From assembly GCA_903959175.1 (NCBI GenBank), contig CAJBVW010000098.1, positions 1 through 34,086 on the forward strand: a stretch of DNA of 34,086 bases. Reading direction: 5' to 3'. This document shows, piece after piece, positions 1 through 7,417 of this stretch. The notes under the pieces were generated by a model. The model was not told the origin of the DNA and searched no databases. It was given only the letters and a program-made list of their open reading frames with translations. The DNA is from an uncultured Pseudomonadota bacterium (lineage in GTDB: Bacteria > Myxococcota_A > UBA796 > SXON01). Position numbers and translations under genes: made by a program. Every line of letters begins with the position of its first letter. Position 1 is the stretch's first letter.

Positions 1-709
1 GCCGCCCCGCCCGGCCCCATGCCGCCTGCGCGCGCCCGAAGTGGCCCACGGCCCGCTCGCACGCCGCGTCCCGCGCCTCGCCCTCCGCGAAGGCCGCCCG
101 CAACAGGTCCAGCTCACCCAGCTCCGACCACGCCGCGCCCGCCGGACCGGCCGCCTGCGCATGCGGCTCCAGCTCCTGGGCCAGCGCGGCCCACGCCGTC
201 TCCGCCGCCCCCACGAGCCCGTCCAGCCGGTCGATCTGCGCCGCCCGGAACCGCCGCGACAGCTCGCTCCCCGGCAGCGCGATCGCGGCCAGCCGGTCGA
301 GGTGCGCGCGCGCCGCATCCACCGCTCCGCGCGTCAGACACAGGCCCGTCAGCGTGTCGAGCGCCAGCGTGGTCCCGACGGGTTCGCCCGCCGCCTTGAC
401 CAGCGCCGCCTCCGCGATGTCGGCCGCGGCGTCGATCTGGCCCGCGTCGAGGAGCACGGCGGCGAGCTGCGCGCTGTCGGTCGGATCGTCGCGACCCGCG
501 TCCCGCGCGAGGAGCAGCATCTTCGCGGCGGCGGCGGGGCGATCGTCGCGACGGTACGCGTCGGCGGCGAGCGCGGCGGCGTCCCGTTGCTCGCGACGGT
601 CCATCACGCGCTTCGCCCGCTCGGCGAGCGCGGCGTAGCGCGCCGCGGCGTCGGCCCAGCGCCCCACCTGCGTCAGCTCCTCGGCCTCACGCCAGTCCCG
701 CTTCGACAT
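1..709 (-). CDS. TPR-like helical repeat protein, partial (C-terminus beyond left edge)
   Basis: An open frame of about 236 codons runs from an ATG at 707-709 leftwards off the window edge without a stop. The product is rich in Ala, Leu, Asp and Arg and reads as successive amphipathic helix pairs (for example WADAAARYAALAERAKR, then QIDAAADIAEAALVKAAGE, then AVDAARAHLDRLAAIA). This spacing and the small residues at packing positions resemble tetratricopeptide repeats. No signal peptide is seen, so it is probably cytoplasmic. It is divergent from the futalosine hydrolase gene with only 42 bases between the two starts. The long plus-strand frame over the same stretch is a GC-rich shadow, because it lacks any recognisable family and the minus frame has the protein-like composition. 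No specific role can be given. Confidence 0.7.
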   Translation of the reverse strand, partial: MSKRDWREAEELTQVGRWADAAARYAALAERAKRVMDRREQRDAAALAADAYRRDDRPAAAAKMLLLARDAGRDDPTDSAQLAAVLLDAGQIDAAADIAEAALVKAAGEPVGTTLALDTLTGLCLTRGAVDAARAHLDRLAAIALPGSELSRRFRAAQIDRLDGLVGAAETAWAALAQELEPHAQAAGPAGAAWSELGELDLLRAAFAEGEARDAACERAVGHFGRAQAAWGRAGR

Positions 710-729
710 CCACACCTCGCGCCCGCGCC

Positions 730-735
730 TATCCG
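730..735 (+). promoter_or_regulatory. Candidate -10 element (TATCCG) for the futalosine hydrolase gene
   Basis: TATCCG lies 16 bases before the ATG at 752. Transcription starting about seven bases downstream would leave a leader of roughly ten bases. No Shine-Dalgarno sequence is visible and no good -35 box is seen, so this is weak evidence, supported mainly by similar elements ahead of other first genes in the window. Confidence 0.3.
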
Positions 736-751
736 GCTAAACCCCCGCGCG

Positions 752-1315
752 ATGCCCGTGCTCCTCCTCTCCGCCGTCGACGCCGAGCGCCGCGGCCTCC
801 CCGGCCTCTCCGTCGGCGTGGGCGTCGTCCCCGCCGGCATCGCCACCGCGCGCCTCCTCGCGTCCGAGCGCCCCTCCGCCGTCGTCCTCGTCGGCACCGC
901 CGGCGCCTACGCGGGCGGCCCCCCGATCGGCGCCGTCGTCGCCGCGCGCCGCGTCGGCCTCGTCTCCGGCACCGCCACGCTCGGCCTCGGCTACGTCCCC
1001 CTCCCGCCGCCCCCCGTCGCGGCCGACCCCGATCTGCTGCGGCGGCTCTCCCTCCCCGAGGCCGACGTTGCCTGCCTCGTCGCCATCACAACCGATCCCG
1101 CGCTTGCGACGGCCATCGGCGCGTCCTGGCAGGTCGAGCACATGGAGGCCTACGGGGTCGCCGCCGCCTGCGCCGCCGCGGGGGTCGCCTTCGCCGTGGT
1201 GCTCGGCATCACCAACGTCGTCGGGCCGTCCGCGCACGCCGAGTGGCTCGCCAACCGCGAGGCATGCCAGGACGCCGCAGCCGGCGCGGTGGCGCGGCTC
1301 GTCGGCGGGCGATAG
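752..1315 (+). CDS. mqnB: Futalosine hydrolase (MqnB-like nucleoside phosphorylase fold)
   Basis: A 187-residue protein of the purine nucleoside phosphorylase/hydrolase superfamily. The N-terminus gives the strand-turn-strand start (MPVLLLSAVDAERRGL), followed by the Gly-rich region VGTAGAYAGG that fits the ribose-binding loop. The C-terminal half has QVEHMEAYGVAAACAAAGV, matching the Glu-Met-Glu nucleoside-binding motif of the family, and then VLGITNVVG. Futalosine hydrolase removes hypoxanthine from futalosine in the alternative menaquinone pathway, in the cytoplasm. The length is slightly short for MqnB (usually 200-230). The start at 752 is chosen because upstream in-frame sequence is GC-rich shadow coding. 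A related MTA/SAH nucleosidase is possible, but the short form and the motif favour MqnB. No other mqn gene is in the window. Confidence 0.78.
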   Translation: MPVLLLSAVDAERRGLPGLSVGVGVVPAGIATARLLASERPSAVVLVGTAGAYAGGPPIGAVVAARRVGLVSGTATLGLGYVPLPPPPVAADPDLLRRLSLPEADVACLVAITTDPALATAIGASWQVEHMEAYGVAAACAAAGVAFAVVLGITNVVGPSAHAEWLANREACQDAAAGAVARLVGGR

Positions 1316-1340
1316 TCGCGCGGTTCGATTGGAGCTGCCC

Positions 1341-1868
1341 GTGGCAGAGAACGCCGTGATCCCGCGCCCGCACGTCCACACGCTTTCCGAGCAGTGCGCC
1401 ACGCTCGGCGCCAGCTTCCAGCCGGTCGCCAAGCGCCTCCTCGAGGATCAGGGCCGGCTTCTCCGCTTCTTCAAGGGCAACCTCCCCCAGATGGACGGCC
1501 AGGCCGGTGAGGTCTCCCTCTACCTGCTCGCCGTCATCGTGCGGATCTTCGACCAGTGCGGCGGCAAGATCGGCCGCATCGGCCCTAAGGAGATCGACCT
1601 CGCCACGAAGAAGATCTCCGGCCTCACCCGCGGCCTCCTCCCGTGGGACGCCGGCTTCCCCGAGCGCGTCCGCGGCGTGGCCGACCGCGCCCAGCCCCAC
1701 ATCCTGGACGAGGCCCTCGAGGCCCTCTTCGAGCGTGAGGAGAAGAAGCCCAACGAGGTCGAGGTCGATCTCGAGCAGGCCGGCCGCATCTTCCTGATGC
1801 TCTGGGCCGCGACCGAGGCGCTCGACGCCGCGTGGCGCGCCCCCACCGCCCCGGATTGGGCGGCCTAA
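1341..1868 (+). CDS. Unknown helical protein, 175 aa
   Basis: The frame starts at a GTG at 1341 preceded by GGAG seven bases upstream. The earlier in-frame codons overlap the futalosine hydrolase gene and are not protein-like. The product has no signal peptide, cysteine motif or membrane span. It is predicted mostly helical, with a middle Lys/Glu-rich stretch (FEREEKKPNEVEVDLEQAG) and a hydrophobic C-terminal helix ending in a Trp/Ala-rich tail. I do not recognise a family. It lies 25 bases after mqnB on the same strand, so the two may be co-transcribed, while a separate -10-like site precedes the next gene. Confidence 0.7.
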   Translation: MAENAVIPRPHVHTLSEQCATLGASFQPVAKRLLEDQGRLLRFFKGNLPQMDGQAGEVSLYLLAVIVRIFDQCGGKIGRIGPKEIDLATKKISGLTRGLLPWDAGFPERVRGVADRAQPHILDEALEALFEREEKKPNEVEVDLEQAGRIFLMLWAATEALDAAWRAPTAPDWAA

Positions 1869-1870
1869 GC

Positions 1871-1876
1871 TAGACT
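1871..1876 (+). promoter_or_regulatory. Candidate -10 element (TAGACT) for the Rieske operon
   Basis: TAGACT is 19 bases upstream of the ATG at 1896, directly after the previous stop codon. The sequence between them holds AGAGGG, a plausible ribosome binding site. No convincing -35 box is visible. Confidence 0.3.
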
Positions 1877-1895
1877 CGTCGACCAGAGGGCCACC

Positions 1896-2414
1896 ATGGG
1901 CTTGCGGGACCGCATCAAGCAGACGGCGCAGCGCCTCTCCCGAACGGGCCTCCTCGGGCGCCCCGCTGAGGCAGCCCCGGCGGCCCGTCCCGCGTCCTCG
2001 GCGCCCCTACCGCTCACGACGCTCCCCACCTTCCGCACGCCGGACGGGTACCGCGCCGTCGCCTTCGGCCACCAGGTGACCGACGCGAAGGCCGGCACCT
2101 TCCCGCTCGAGGGCACCACGATCGTCGCGGTGTTCCGCCAGGGCGGCAAGCTCTGGGTCATCGACAACGCGTGCGCCCACGAGGACGGCCCGGTGGGCGA
2201 GGGCGACGTGTCGGGGAACTGCGTCCGCTGCCCGTACCACGACTGGGAATACGACTTCACGACAGGGGCGTGCCGCACCGATCCGGAGCGCGCGCTCGCC
2301 ACCTTCTCCGTTCGCGAACGCGAGGGCGTGATCTGGGTGGGGCCCCGCCTCACCGAGGGCACCAAGGCGCGCGGCGGGGACCACAACGACGGGCTGGAGA
2401 CCATCACGCGATGA
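1896..2414 (+). CDS. Rieske [2Fe-2S] domain protein
   Basis: A 172-residue protein with a canonical Rieske cluster motif: Cys93-x-His95, then 16 residues, then Cys112-x-x-His115 in the context RCPYHDWEYD. These residues bind a [2Fe-2S] cluster through two Cys and two His. The first 40 residues are a basic amphipathic stretch and an Ala/Pro-rich linker, with no clear signal peptide or transmembrane helix. The domain (about 45-155) is close to the ferredoxin-like Rieske proteins and the NirD-like small subunits rather than to the membrane-anchored bc1 subunit. It probably carries electrons to an unidentified partner. The next gene overlaps its stop by four bases (ATGA), so the two proteins are translationally coupled and may act together. 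Confidence 0.9.
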   Translation: MGLRDRIKQTAQRLSRTGLLGRPAEAAPAARPASSAPLPLTTLPTFRTPDGYRAVAFGHQVTDAKAGTFPLEGTTIVAVFRQGGKLWVIDNACAHEDGPVGEGDVSGNCVRCPYHDWEYDFTTGACRTDPERALATFSVREREGVIWVGPRLTEGTKARGGDHNDGLETITR

Positions 2415-2755
2415 GCAAGACCATCGAGGGCGCGCTGCGCCAGGGCATCACGTTCGACGAGCTCCTCAAGGTGCTCGGCGGGCTCTCCGACGGCGGCAAG
2501 AAGTTCCAGGTCCAGGCCGAGGCGCGCAGCATCCCCTACCTCCGCCACACCGTGGTCGGCTGGGTCGACGGCCCGCCCTCCTCCTCCGTGACCTTCGTGC
2601 TCTCCGGCGCGGATCCGAAGGGCGGCGCGTGGCGACGCTTCACGCTCTCCCGCAAGGAGGGCAACTACGAGCTCGCGTGTTTCCCGACGGCCTTCCACAA
2701 CGACAAGGATCCGCTCTCCCCCGGCATCCCGCCCAGCTCCAGCCGGTACGCGTAG
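2411..2755 (+). CDS. Unknown 114-aa protein coupled to the Rieske gene
   Basis: The ATG at 2411 overlaps the TGA of the Rieske gene as ATGA, a standard translational coupling arrangement. The product begins MSKTIEGALRQGITFDELLK and contains a mixed strand region with several Val/Thr/Phe-rich segments, then ends in a Pro/Ser-rich tail. No cysteine cluster, signal sequence or membrane span is present. I do not recognise the family. Because of the coupling it may be a partner or assembly factor for the Rieske protein, but this is inference from position alone. Confidence 0.7.
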   Translation: MSKTIEGALRQGITFDELLKVLGGLSDGGKKFQVQAEARSIPYLRHTVVGWVDGPPSSSVTFVLSGADPKGGAWRRFTLSRKEGNYELACFPTAFHNDKDPLSPGIPPSSSRYA

Positions 2756-2757
2756 TC

Positions 2758-2786
2758 GGGGGCGCGCCCCCCGCGCGGCGCGGGGG
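2758..2786. repeat. Overlapping GC palindromes in the convergent intergenic gap
   Basis: A perfect 14-base palindrome at 2758-2771 is followed by an inverted repeat pairing 2768-2776 with 2778-2786. The rest of the 145-base gap (2756-2900), between the convergent Rieske operon and the lipoprotein gene, is GC-rich and holds no gene. The structure could stop transcription from either side, although no T-run follows. Confidence 0.4.
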
Positions 2787-2900
2787 TCGGGCTCCTTCCG
2801 GGCTCGGGCTCCGCCCTCGGTTGGGGCCCGGCGGCTCGCGCCCGCCGTGCCCCGAACCGCGCCTCCCTTCGGTCGGCGCGCCCTCCGGATCCCTCGCGCG

Positions 2901-4748
2901 TCAGCCGCCCGGGGTGCGATCCGGCGGCACGATCCACAGCGGCGCGCTCACCGCCCACGCCGGGTCGGGCGACCACGGCACCGCGTTGGTCCCCCGCGCG
3001 ACCGCCACGATCCAGGACGCCGTGGCCGGCACGGTCCACCGCCACCGGCCCGCGCCCGCCACGTCGTGCGTCGTCGCGCTCGCGTCGGTGAGGAGGTCCA
3101 CGCTCTCCATCCCCATCCAGCTCGGCGCGTCCAACCGCACCTCGAGCGTGCGGACGCCCCGCGCGACGCCCGCGTCGGTGAGCACGAGCCGCGGGCCCGT
3201 GCCGGCGGTGGTGCGCCCGTCCACGATGCCGGCCTCGTAGGCGGGTATGTTGCGGTCGGCGTCCACGCCGATCCAGGTGCGCGGACCGAGCGGCGTCACG
3301 TCCACGCGGTCGGCGAGCAGGTCGAGGAAGGTGGGGAGGTCGTCGAGGTCGTCGATCCAGATGGCGTCGGGGCGCGGGTCCCAGTCGTCGGGATCGGCCA
3401 GCGTGCGCGCGCGGTCGACCCACACCGGGTCCACCACGGTGAGGCGCGCGATCGACTGGCCCCCCTCCATCGCCGCGAGCAGGTCGAGGGCGTCGAGGCC
3501 CCTCCACGGTGCGGCGCCGTGCGCGGGCTCGCGGCTGTTGGGCGACCACGGCCACGACCAGACGGACGCGGCCGCGCGCGAGCCGGCGACGGCGGTGATG
3601 CGGTCGTGCGCGTCCACCGAGACGGTGGGGATCTCGTCGTCCGCGAGGAGCACCGCAAACTCCACGCCCTCCGCGGCGAGGTCGGCGGCGGCGGCCTCGG
3701 GGGCGGCGGTGGCGGCGGCGTGCGGCGCGACGAAGACCGCGGGCGCGGCGAGCGCGACGTCGTCGGGGCGCCACGCGCGGTGGAGCGTCACGGTCGCGGC
3801 GGCGTCGACGCCCCCCCACGCGAGCTGCACCGCGGTGTAGGTCGGACCCGCCCACACCCACACCGGCCGCGCGCTCGGTCCGAGCGGCACGCGCCCGCCG
3901 CCGCGCGGGAGCGGCCACGGCGTCGCGCGGTCGGTCACCGCCGCGACGAGGTCGTTGCCGTCGGCGTCCTGGACCCGCACGTCGAGGTACGCGCACCCGA
4001 GCGTCGTGACGCCGTCGTACGCGCACCCGTCGCGCTCCCCGACGAGGAGGGCCCCGGCGGGCACGCGACCGGTGGCGCGGCCGTCCTCCACCACGAGGCG
4101 GGCGCGCTCCACGCCGTCGTCGAGCGCGAGCACACGGTCGGCGTCCACGACCACGTCCACGTCGTCGCCGTCGGGCCATAGGCCCTCGCGGGACACGGCC
4201 GCGCGCGTCACCCCCGACAGCGCGACGGCGCTCCCGTCGCCGGTCGGCGTGCCGTCGAAGCCCACGAAGCTCCCCTCTGTCCCGAGCACGGTGGCGCCGG
4301 TGCGATCGGCGCCCACGCGTCCCTGGAGTACGCCGCTGCCGGCGGCCTCGATGGTGAGCACGTCGTCGTCGGCGCCGAGGCGGTAGGTCACGCCCGGCAG
4401 CACGAGGCGGGCCTCGCCGTCGACCTGGACGGCCTCGATCGTGCGGCGGTCGCCGTCGGGCAGGTACTCCAACAGCACGTCGATCCCGCCGGGGGTGGCG
4501 GCGTCGATCAGCGTGCCGCCGTCCTCGTCGAGGTGGGTCAGCGCGGCGTAGGTACCGCGCACGACGTAGCGGGCGTGGGCGTTCTCGAGGAGCCAGTCCC
4601 CGGAGCGGCCCTCGCCGCCGGTCACCAGCTCGTCGCTGCACGGGATCTGCCGCGCGCGCACCTCACCGGGCGCGAGCGTGCGCGGGTCGCACACGGTCGG
4701 CTCGGCCCCCGTGGGGGGTGCGGTGCACGCGGCGAGGAGGAGGAGCAC
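2901..4748 (-). CDS. Large probable lipoprotein, unknown function
   Basis: A 615-residue protein that starts at a GTG (4746-4748) and reads LLLLAAC straight away, which is a lipobox with Cys8. An in-frame TAG lies only four codons upstream, so the start cannot move outward and the signal peptide is unusually short. The mature part is strand-rich with many Asp, Gly, Val and Thr residues, suggesting repeated beta-sandwich folds, and the C-terminal part has several Trp-containing strands. No catalytic motif is recognised. It is the last gene of a minus-strand run (START-like protein, lipoprotein, this gene), with 48 bases to its upstream neighbour. It is probably on the outer membrane if the lipobox is functional. 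Confidence 0.72.
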   Translation of the reverse strand: MLLLLAACTAPPTGAEPTVCDPRTLAPGEVRARQIPCSDELVTGGEGRSGDWLLENAHARYVVRGTYAALTHLDEDGGTLIDAATPGGIDVLLEYLPDGDRRTIEAVQVDGEARLVLPGVTYRLGADDDVLTIEAAGSGVLQGRVGADRTGATVLGTEGSFVGFDGTPTGDGSAVALSGVTRAAVSREGLWPDGDDVDVVVDADRVLALDDGVERARLVVEDGRATGRVPAGALLVGERDGCAYDGVTTLGCAYLDVRVQDADGNDLVAAVTDRATPWPLPRGGGRVPLGPSARPVWVWAGPTYTAVQLAWGGVDAAATVTLHRAWRPDDVALAAPAVFVAPHAAATAAPEAAAADLAAEGVEFAVLLADDEIPTVSVDAHDRITAVAGSRAAASVWSWPWSPNSREPAHGAAPWRGLDALDLLAAMEGGQSIARLTVVDPVWVDRARTLADPDDWDPRPDAIWIDDLDDLPTFLDLLADRVDVTPLGPRTWIGVDADRNIPAYEAGIVDGRTTAGTGPRLVLTDAGVARGVRTLEVRLDAPSWMGMESVDLLTDASATTHDVAGAGRWRWTVPATASWIVAVARGTNAVPWSPDPAWAVSAPLWIVPPDRTPGG

Positions 4749-4796
4749 GGCGTCACGCTAACCGGGGGAGGCGCGAGGCCTCGCCCCGGTCACGCG

Positions 4797-5561
4797 CTAC
4801 TTGGCGCCGGACAGGTTGCCGTTGAACTGCAGCGAGGTCGGGACGAGGCGGACCTGCTTGGACCAGCCCTCGGGGATCTCGCCCATCGTGTAGACCCACA
4901 CGCGCTTGTCACCGGGCTTGAGCGGCTTGGTGTACTCCTCGGGGAGCGACATGCCGCCGGGGCCGGTGGTGCCGGCGAGCGGGTAGCTCTTCGCGACGAG
5001 CTTCCCGCCGCTCGCGTCGAGGAGCTGGACCTCGAGGGTGAGGAAGTCGAGCGTCTTGTCGCCGGTGTTGGTGACCTCGGCGGTGAAGCCCCAGCCGTCC
5101 TTCGGGCCCTTGGGGTCCTCGGCGAGGTTGACCTCCTCCACCTTGACCTCTCCAATCTGGAGCTTGTCGATGTACCCGGCGACCTGCACCCGGGCGCTCG
5201 CCTTCTTCCGCATGGAGGCGTCGGCCGTCGGGTTCTGCGCGAGGAAGGCCTCCCAGGCGGCGGGGGTGTTCTCCGCCTCGGCGCTGGCGAACTGGGTCAG
5301 GGCGCGGGCGGCCTGCACCTTCGCGAGCGCGCGCGACTTCGGGAAGCGGGTGATGACCTCGTCGTACTCGGCGAGCTTGGTGCTCGTGAGCGCGCGCTCG
5401 ACCAGCAGCTGCTCCAGCCGGGTGTCGGCCGAGATCTTGTCGGAGCCCGACGGATCCGTGGCGAGGTAGGTCTCCCAGCCCTCGATGGTGTCGACCTTCT
5501 GGGCGTCTCCGAACGGGTCGGCGCACGCGGCGAGGAGAAGGAACAGGACGATGCTACGCAT
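4797..5561 (-). CDS. Lipoprotein with helical N-domain and C-terminal beta domain
   Basis: The ATG at 5561 is preceded by GGAG at a good distance. The upstream in-frame extension is Arg/Pro-rich shadow and was trimmed. The 254-residue product opens MRSIVLFLLLAACADP, a clear lipobox with Cys13. Residues 20-130 form short helix pairs around 'W-x-x-(Y/F)-L' units (GWETYLATDP, AWEAFLAQNP), which looks like a degenerate TPR-type repeat. Residues about 150-250 form an Ig-like beta domain (GFTAEVTNTGDKTLDFLTLE) of the FxLYD/DUF-type often seen on bacterial surface lipoproteins. The role is unknown, probably envelope. It follows the START-like gene on the same strand with 86 bases between. Confidence 0.8.
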   Translation of the reverse strand: MRSIVLFLLLAACADPFGDAQKVDTIEGWETYLATDPSGSDKISADTRLEQLLVERALTSTKLAEYDEVITRFPKSRALAKVQAARALTQFASAEAENTPAAWEAFLAQNPTADASMRKKASARVQVAGYIDKLQIGEVKVEEVNLAEDPKGPKDGWGFTAEVTNTGDKTLDFLTLEVQLLDASGGKLVAKSYPLAGTTGPGGMSLPEEYTKPLKPGDKRVWVYTMGEIPEGWSKQVRLVPTSLQFNGNLSGAK

Positions 5562-5647
5562 GTGGAGACTCCGGCCGCGAGGATACCACATCCGGCCGAA
5601 GGAGCGCGTTGCAGCGGGCGTTTGGCGCTTCCGACGCCGCCCCCGGA

Positions 5648-6280
5648 TCATCCGCCTTCGGAGCGCTGCTTCACCCAGGTCACCGCGTTCGTCAGGCCGT
5701 GCTTCGAGATCATGTCCTGGGCGAAGCCGGGGATCCACCCGGTGAAGCGGATGTCGACCGAGTACTCGAGGCGGCTCCGCGCGACGCCGTTCGCGGCGGC
5801 GGGGAGCGCCGTGACGCGCCAGTAGCCCACCGAGTCGTCCAGGTCGGAGAGGCGGTCGTAGTCGAGCGTCCACGTCAGCCAGCCGGCCGTCGGGTTGTAC
5901 GTGTGCTTGATGAAGTACTCGACGTTCATCCCCATCGGATCGAGCACGAAGCGCGTATAGATGTTCGCGCCGTCACGACGGTACACCTCGCACGCCTTCA
6001 CGTTGTCGACCCACTCCGGGTACTTCCCGTAGTTGACGATACGGCTCCAGATGGCCGCCGGCGCCGCGCTGATGTCCATGAACGCGACGCCGTGCCCCCC
6101 ATTGCCCGTTCGAACCTGCTTCAGCACGAGCTCGCCCGCGGCGAGGCGCGTGGCGTCGTCAGCCGCGAGGGGCACGGCGGGCGGGGCGCCGTTGTAGGAG
6201 GCCACGATGCCGTGGTGGGCATGGGGCGCGGCGGGGTCGGCGGCCAAGGCCGCGAAGGTCAGGAGGAGGGTGGCGAGCAT
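5648..6280 (-). CDS. Secreted START/SRPBCC-fold protein (polyketide cyclase-like)
   Basis: A 210-residue protein with a short signal peptide (MLATLLLTFAALAADP, cleavage after an Ala). From residue about 55 it follows the SRPBCC pattern: a long first strand, PAAIWSRIVNYGKYPEWVDNV (the helix-plus-'yp.w.p.v' signature), central strands including a Trp-rich sheet, and a long C-terminal helix ending MISKHGLTNAVTWVKQRSE. The fold holds a hydrophobic cavity that usually binds lipids or aromatic molecules. The secreted location suggests a periplasmic lipid or hydrophobic ligand carrier, but the ligand cannot be read from sequence. The start at 6280 has GGAG twelve bases upstream. The long upstream reading-frame extension overlaps the TSP3 gene and is rejected. 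Confidence 0.85.
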   Translation of the reverse strand: MLATLLLTFAALAADPAAPHAHHGIVASYNGAPPAVPLAADDATRLAAGELVLKQVRTGNGGHGVAFMDISAAPAAIWSRIVNYGKYPEWVDNVKACEVYRRDGANIYTRFVLDPMGMNVEYFIKHTYNPTAGWLTWTLDYDRLSDLDDSVGYWRVTALPAAANGVARSRLEYSVDIRFTGWIPGFAQDMISKHGLTNAVTWVKQRSEGG

Positions 6281-6360
6281 CGTTGGTTCTCCAGGGCGTC
6301 GGCTTCCGGAAAGGGATCGGGCCACCGAAGTTTTGACAGGTGAAGCGCGGACGCGGGTGC

Positions 6361-6366
6361 TATCCT
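6361..6366 (+). promoter_or_regulatory. Candidate -10 element (TATCCT) for the TSP3-thioredoxin gene
   Basis: TATCCT lies 22 bases before the ATG at 6389, with GGAGA as ribosome binding site between. A perfect TTGACA occurs at 6333-6338, but the spacer of 22 bases is too long for a standard sigma-70 promoter, so the pair is doubtful. Confidence 0.35.
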
Positions 6367-6388
6367 GTGACCCCTCGTCGGAGAATCT

Positions 6389-7240
6389 ATGCGTGTCCTT
6401 TTGTCGTCGTTTGTGCTCCTGGTCGGCTGTGCAGCGGTGGAAAACGCCAAGATGGACTCGGACGGGGACGGCATCCTCGACGAAGCCGAGCGTTCCGCCG
6501 GCACCGACCCCGAGTCCGCCGACTCGGACGACGACGGCCTCTCCGACGGTGACGAGGCCAACGCCGGCACCGACCCCCTCGCGGCCGACTCCGACGGTGA
6601 CGGCTACGACGACAAGGCCGAGATCGACGCGGAGCTCAACCCGAACTTCGAGTGGTCGCACCCCTACGAAAATGGCGACTACCTCGTGGGCGCCTGCCCG
6701 GTCCTCCCCGACATGGAGAACGCCGGGCCGACCGGCATCGGCTCCTACGTCGATGGCGGCAGGGTCTACGAGTGGGATGCCTACCAGGTGGGCGACACCC
6801 TCAATGCCTGGGCGGGCATCGACTCCTACGAGCAGGAGGCCGGCTTCTACACGTTCTGCGGCAACTACATGCTCGTGACCGTGTCCGCGGGCTGGTGCGG
6901 CCCCTGCCAGGACCTCGCCGAGGAGCTCGCGGCGGAGCAGGAGAAGGTGCGTCAGGAGTACCCCAACTTCATCTCGTTCGAGCTGCTCTACCAGAACGCG
7001 CGGGGCGGCCTCCCCACCGCCAGCGTGCTGGCGGACTGGCGGGACACCTTTGGGCTCGACGGCGTGCCCGTGGTCGCGCCCTTTAGCGAGGACGACACCG
7101 AGATCCCCTTCCTCGAGGTGGACGGCTTCATCCCCACGTCCTTCCTGGTCGCGCCCGACATGACGGTCATCTCGATGGACGAGTACGTCACCTCCGCACG
7201 CGACATCAAGGCGCTCATCGCGGAGCACATGGGCGAGTAG
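6389..7240 (+). CDS. Lipoprotein with TSP3 calcium repeats and a thioredoxin-like domain
   Basis: A 283-residue protein. The N-terminus MRVLLSSFVLLVGC has a lipobox with Cys14. Residues 22-80 contain three thrombospondin type 3 units (DSDGDGILDEAE, DSDDDGLSDGDE, DSDGDGYDDKAE), whose Asp residues bind calcium. The rest is a thioredoxin fold with the active site W169-C170-G-P-C173, followed by regions that match the thioredoxin core and a C-terminal 'PTSFLV' cis-Pro strand. It is likely a surface or periplasmic thiol-disulfide protein of the TlpA/ResA type, tethered by lipid and a rigid calcium-bound spacer. It stands alone between divergent and convergent neighbours and ends in a good terminator. 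The redox direction cannot be told from sequence. Confidence 0.9.
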   Translation: MRVLLSSFVLLVGCAAVENAKMDSDGDGILDEAERSAGTDPESADSDDDGLSDGDEANAGTDPLAADSDGDGYDDKAEIDAELNPNFEWSHPYENGDYLVGACPVLPDMENAGPTGIGSYVDGGRVYEWDAYQVGDTLNAWAGIDSYEQEAGFYTFCGNYMLVTVSAGWCGPCQDLAEELAAEQEKVRQEYPNFISFELLYQNARGGLPTASVLADWRDTFGLDGVPVVAPFSEDDTEIPFLEVDGFIPTSFLVAPDMTVISMDEYVTSARDIKALIAEHMGE

Positions 7241-7259
7241 CCCGCCTCGCTCCCACGTA

Positions 7260-7295
7260 GAAGGCGGGCTCACAGGGCCCGCCTTCTTCCGTTTT
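7260..7295 (+). terminator. Intrinsic terminator after the TSP3-thioredoxin gene
   Basis: A ten-base-pair perfect stem (7260-7269 with 7277-7286) closes a seven-base loop and is followed by TTCCGTTTT. It lies 20 bases after the stop codon. The following 120 bases up to the end of fumC hold no gene. Confidence 0.85.
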
Positions 7296-7417
7296 GGGGG
7301 GTCTCTGGGCGACCGACGTGGCCCGCGGTGCCCGGCGGCGGACACCTGACGGATGGCGGGTCCTGCCGCGGCCGCCGACCGCGCGCGCCGCAGCCTGTGG
7401 AAGCCGCGTCGCCGCCG

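Noticed and set aside
41-751. Upstream extension of the futalosine hydrolase frame
   Set aside because: The family begins at the ATG at 752, and the extension is antisense to a better-looking TPR-like frame.
6333-6366. Consensus TTGACA paired with TATCCT
   Set aside because: The 22-base spacer is too long for a standard sigma-70 promoter, so only the -10 is listed.
6281-7345. N-terminal extension of the START-like protein
   Set aside because: It would remove the signal peptide from the N-terminus and overlaps the TSP3-thioredoxin gene.
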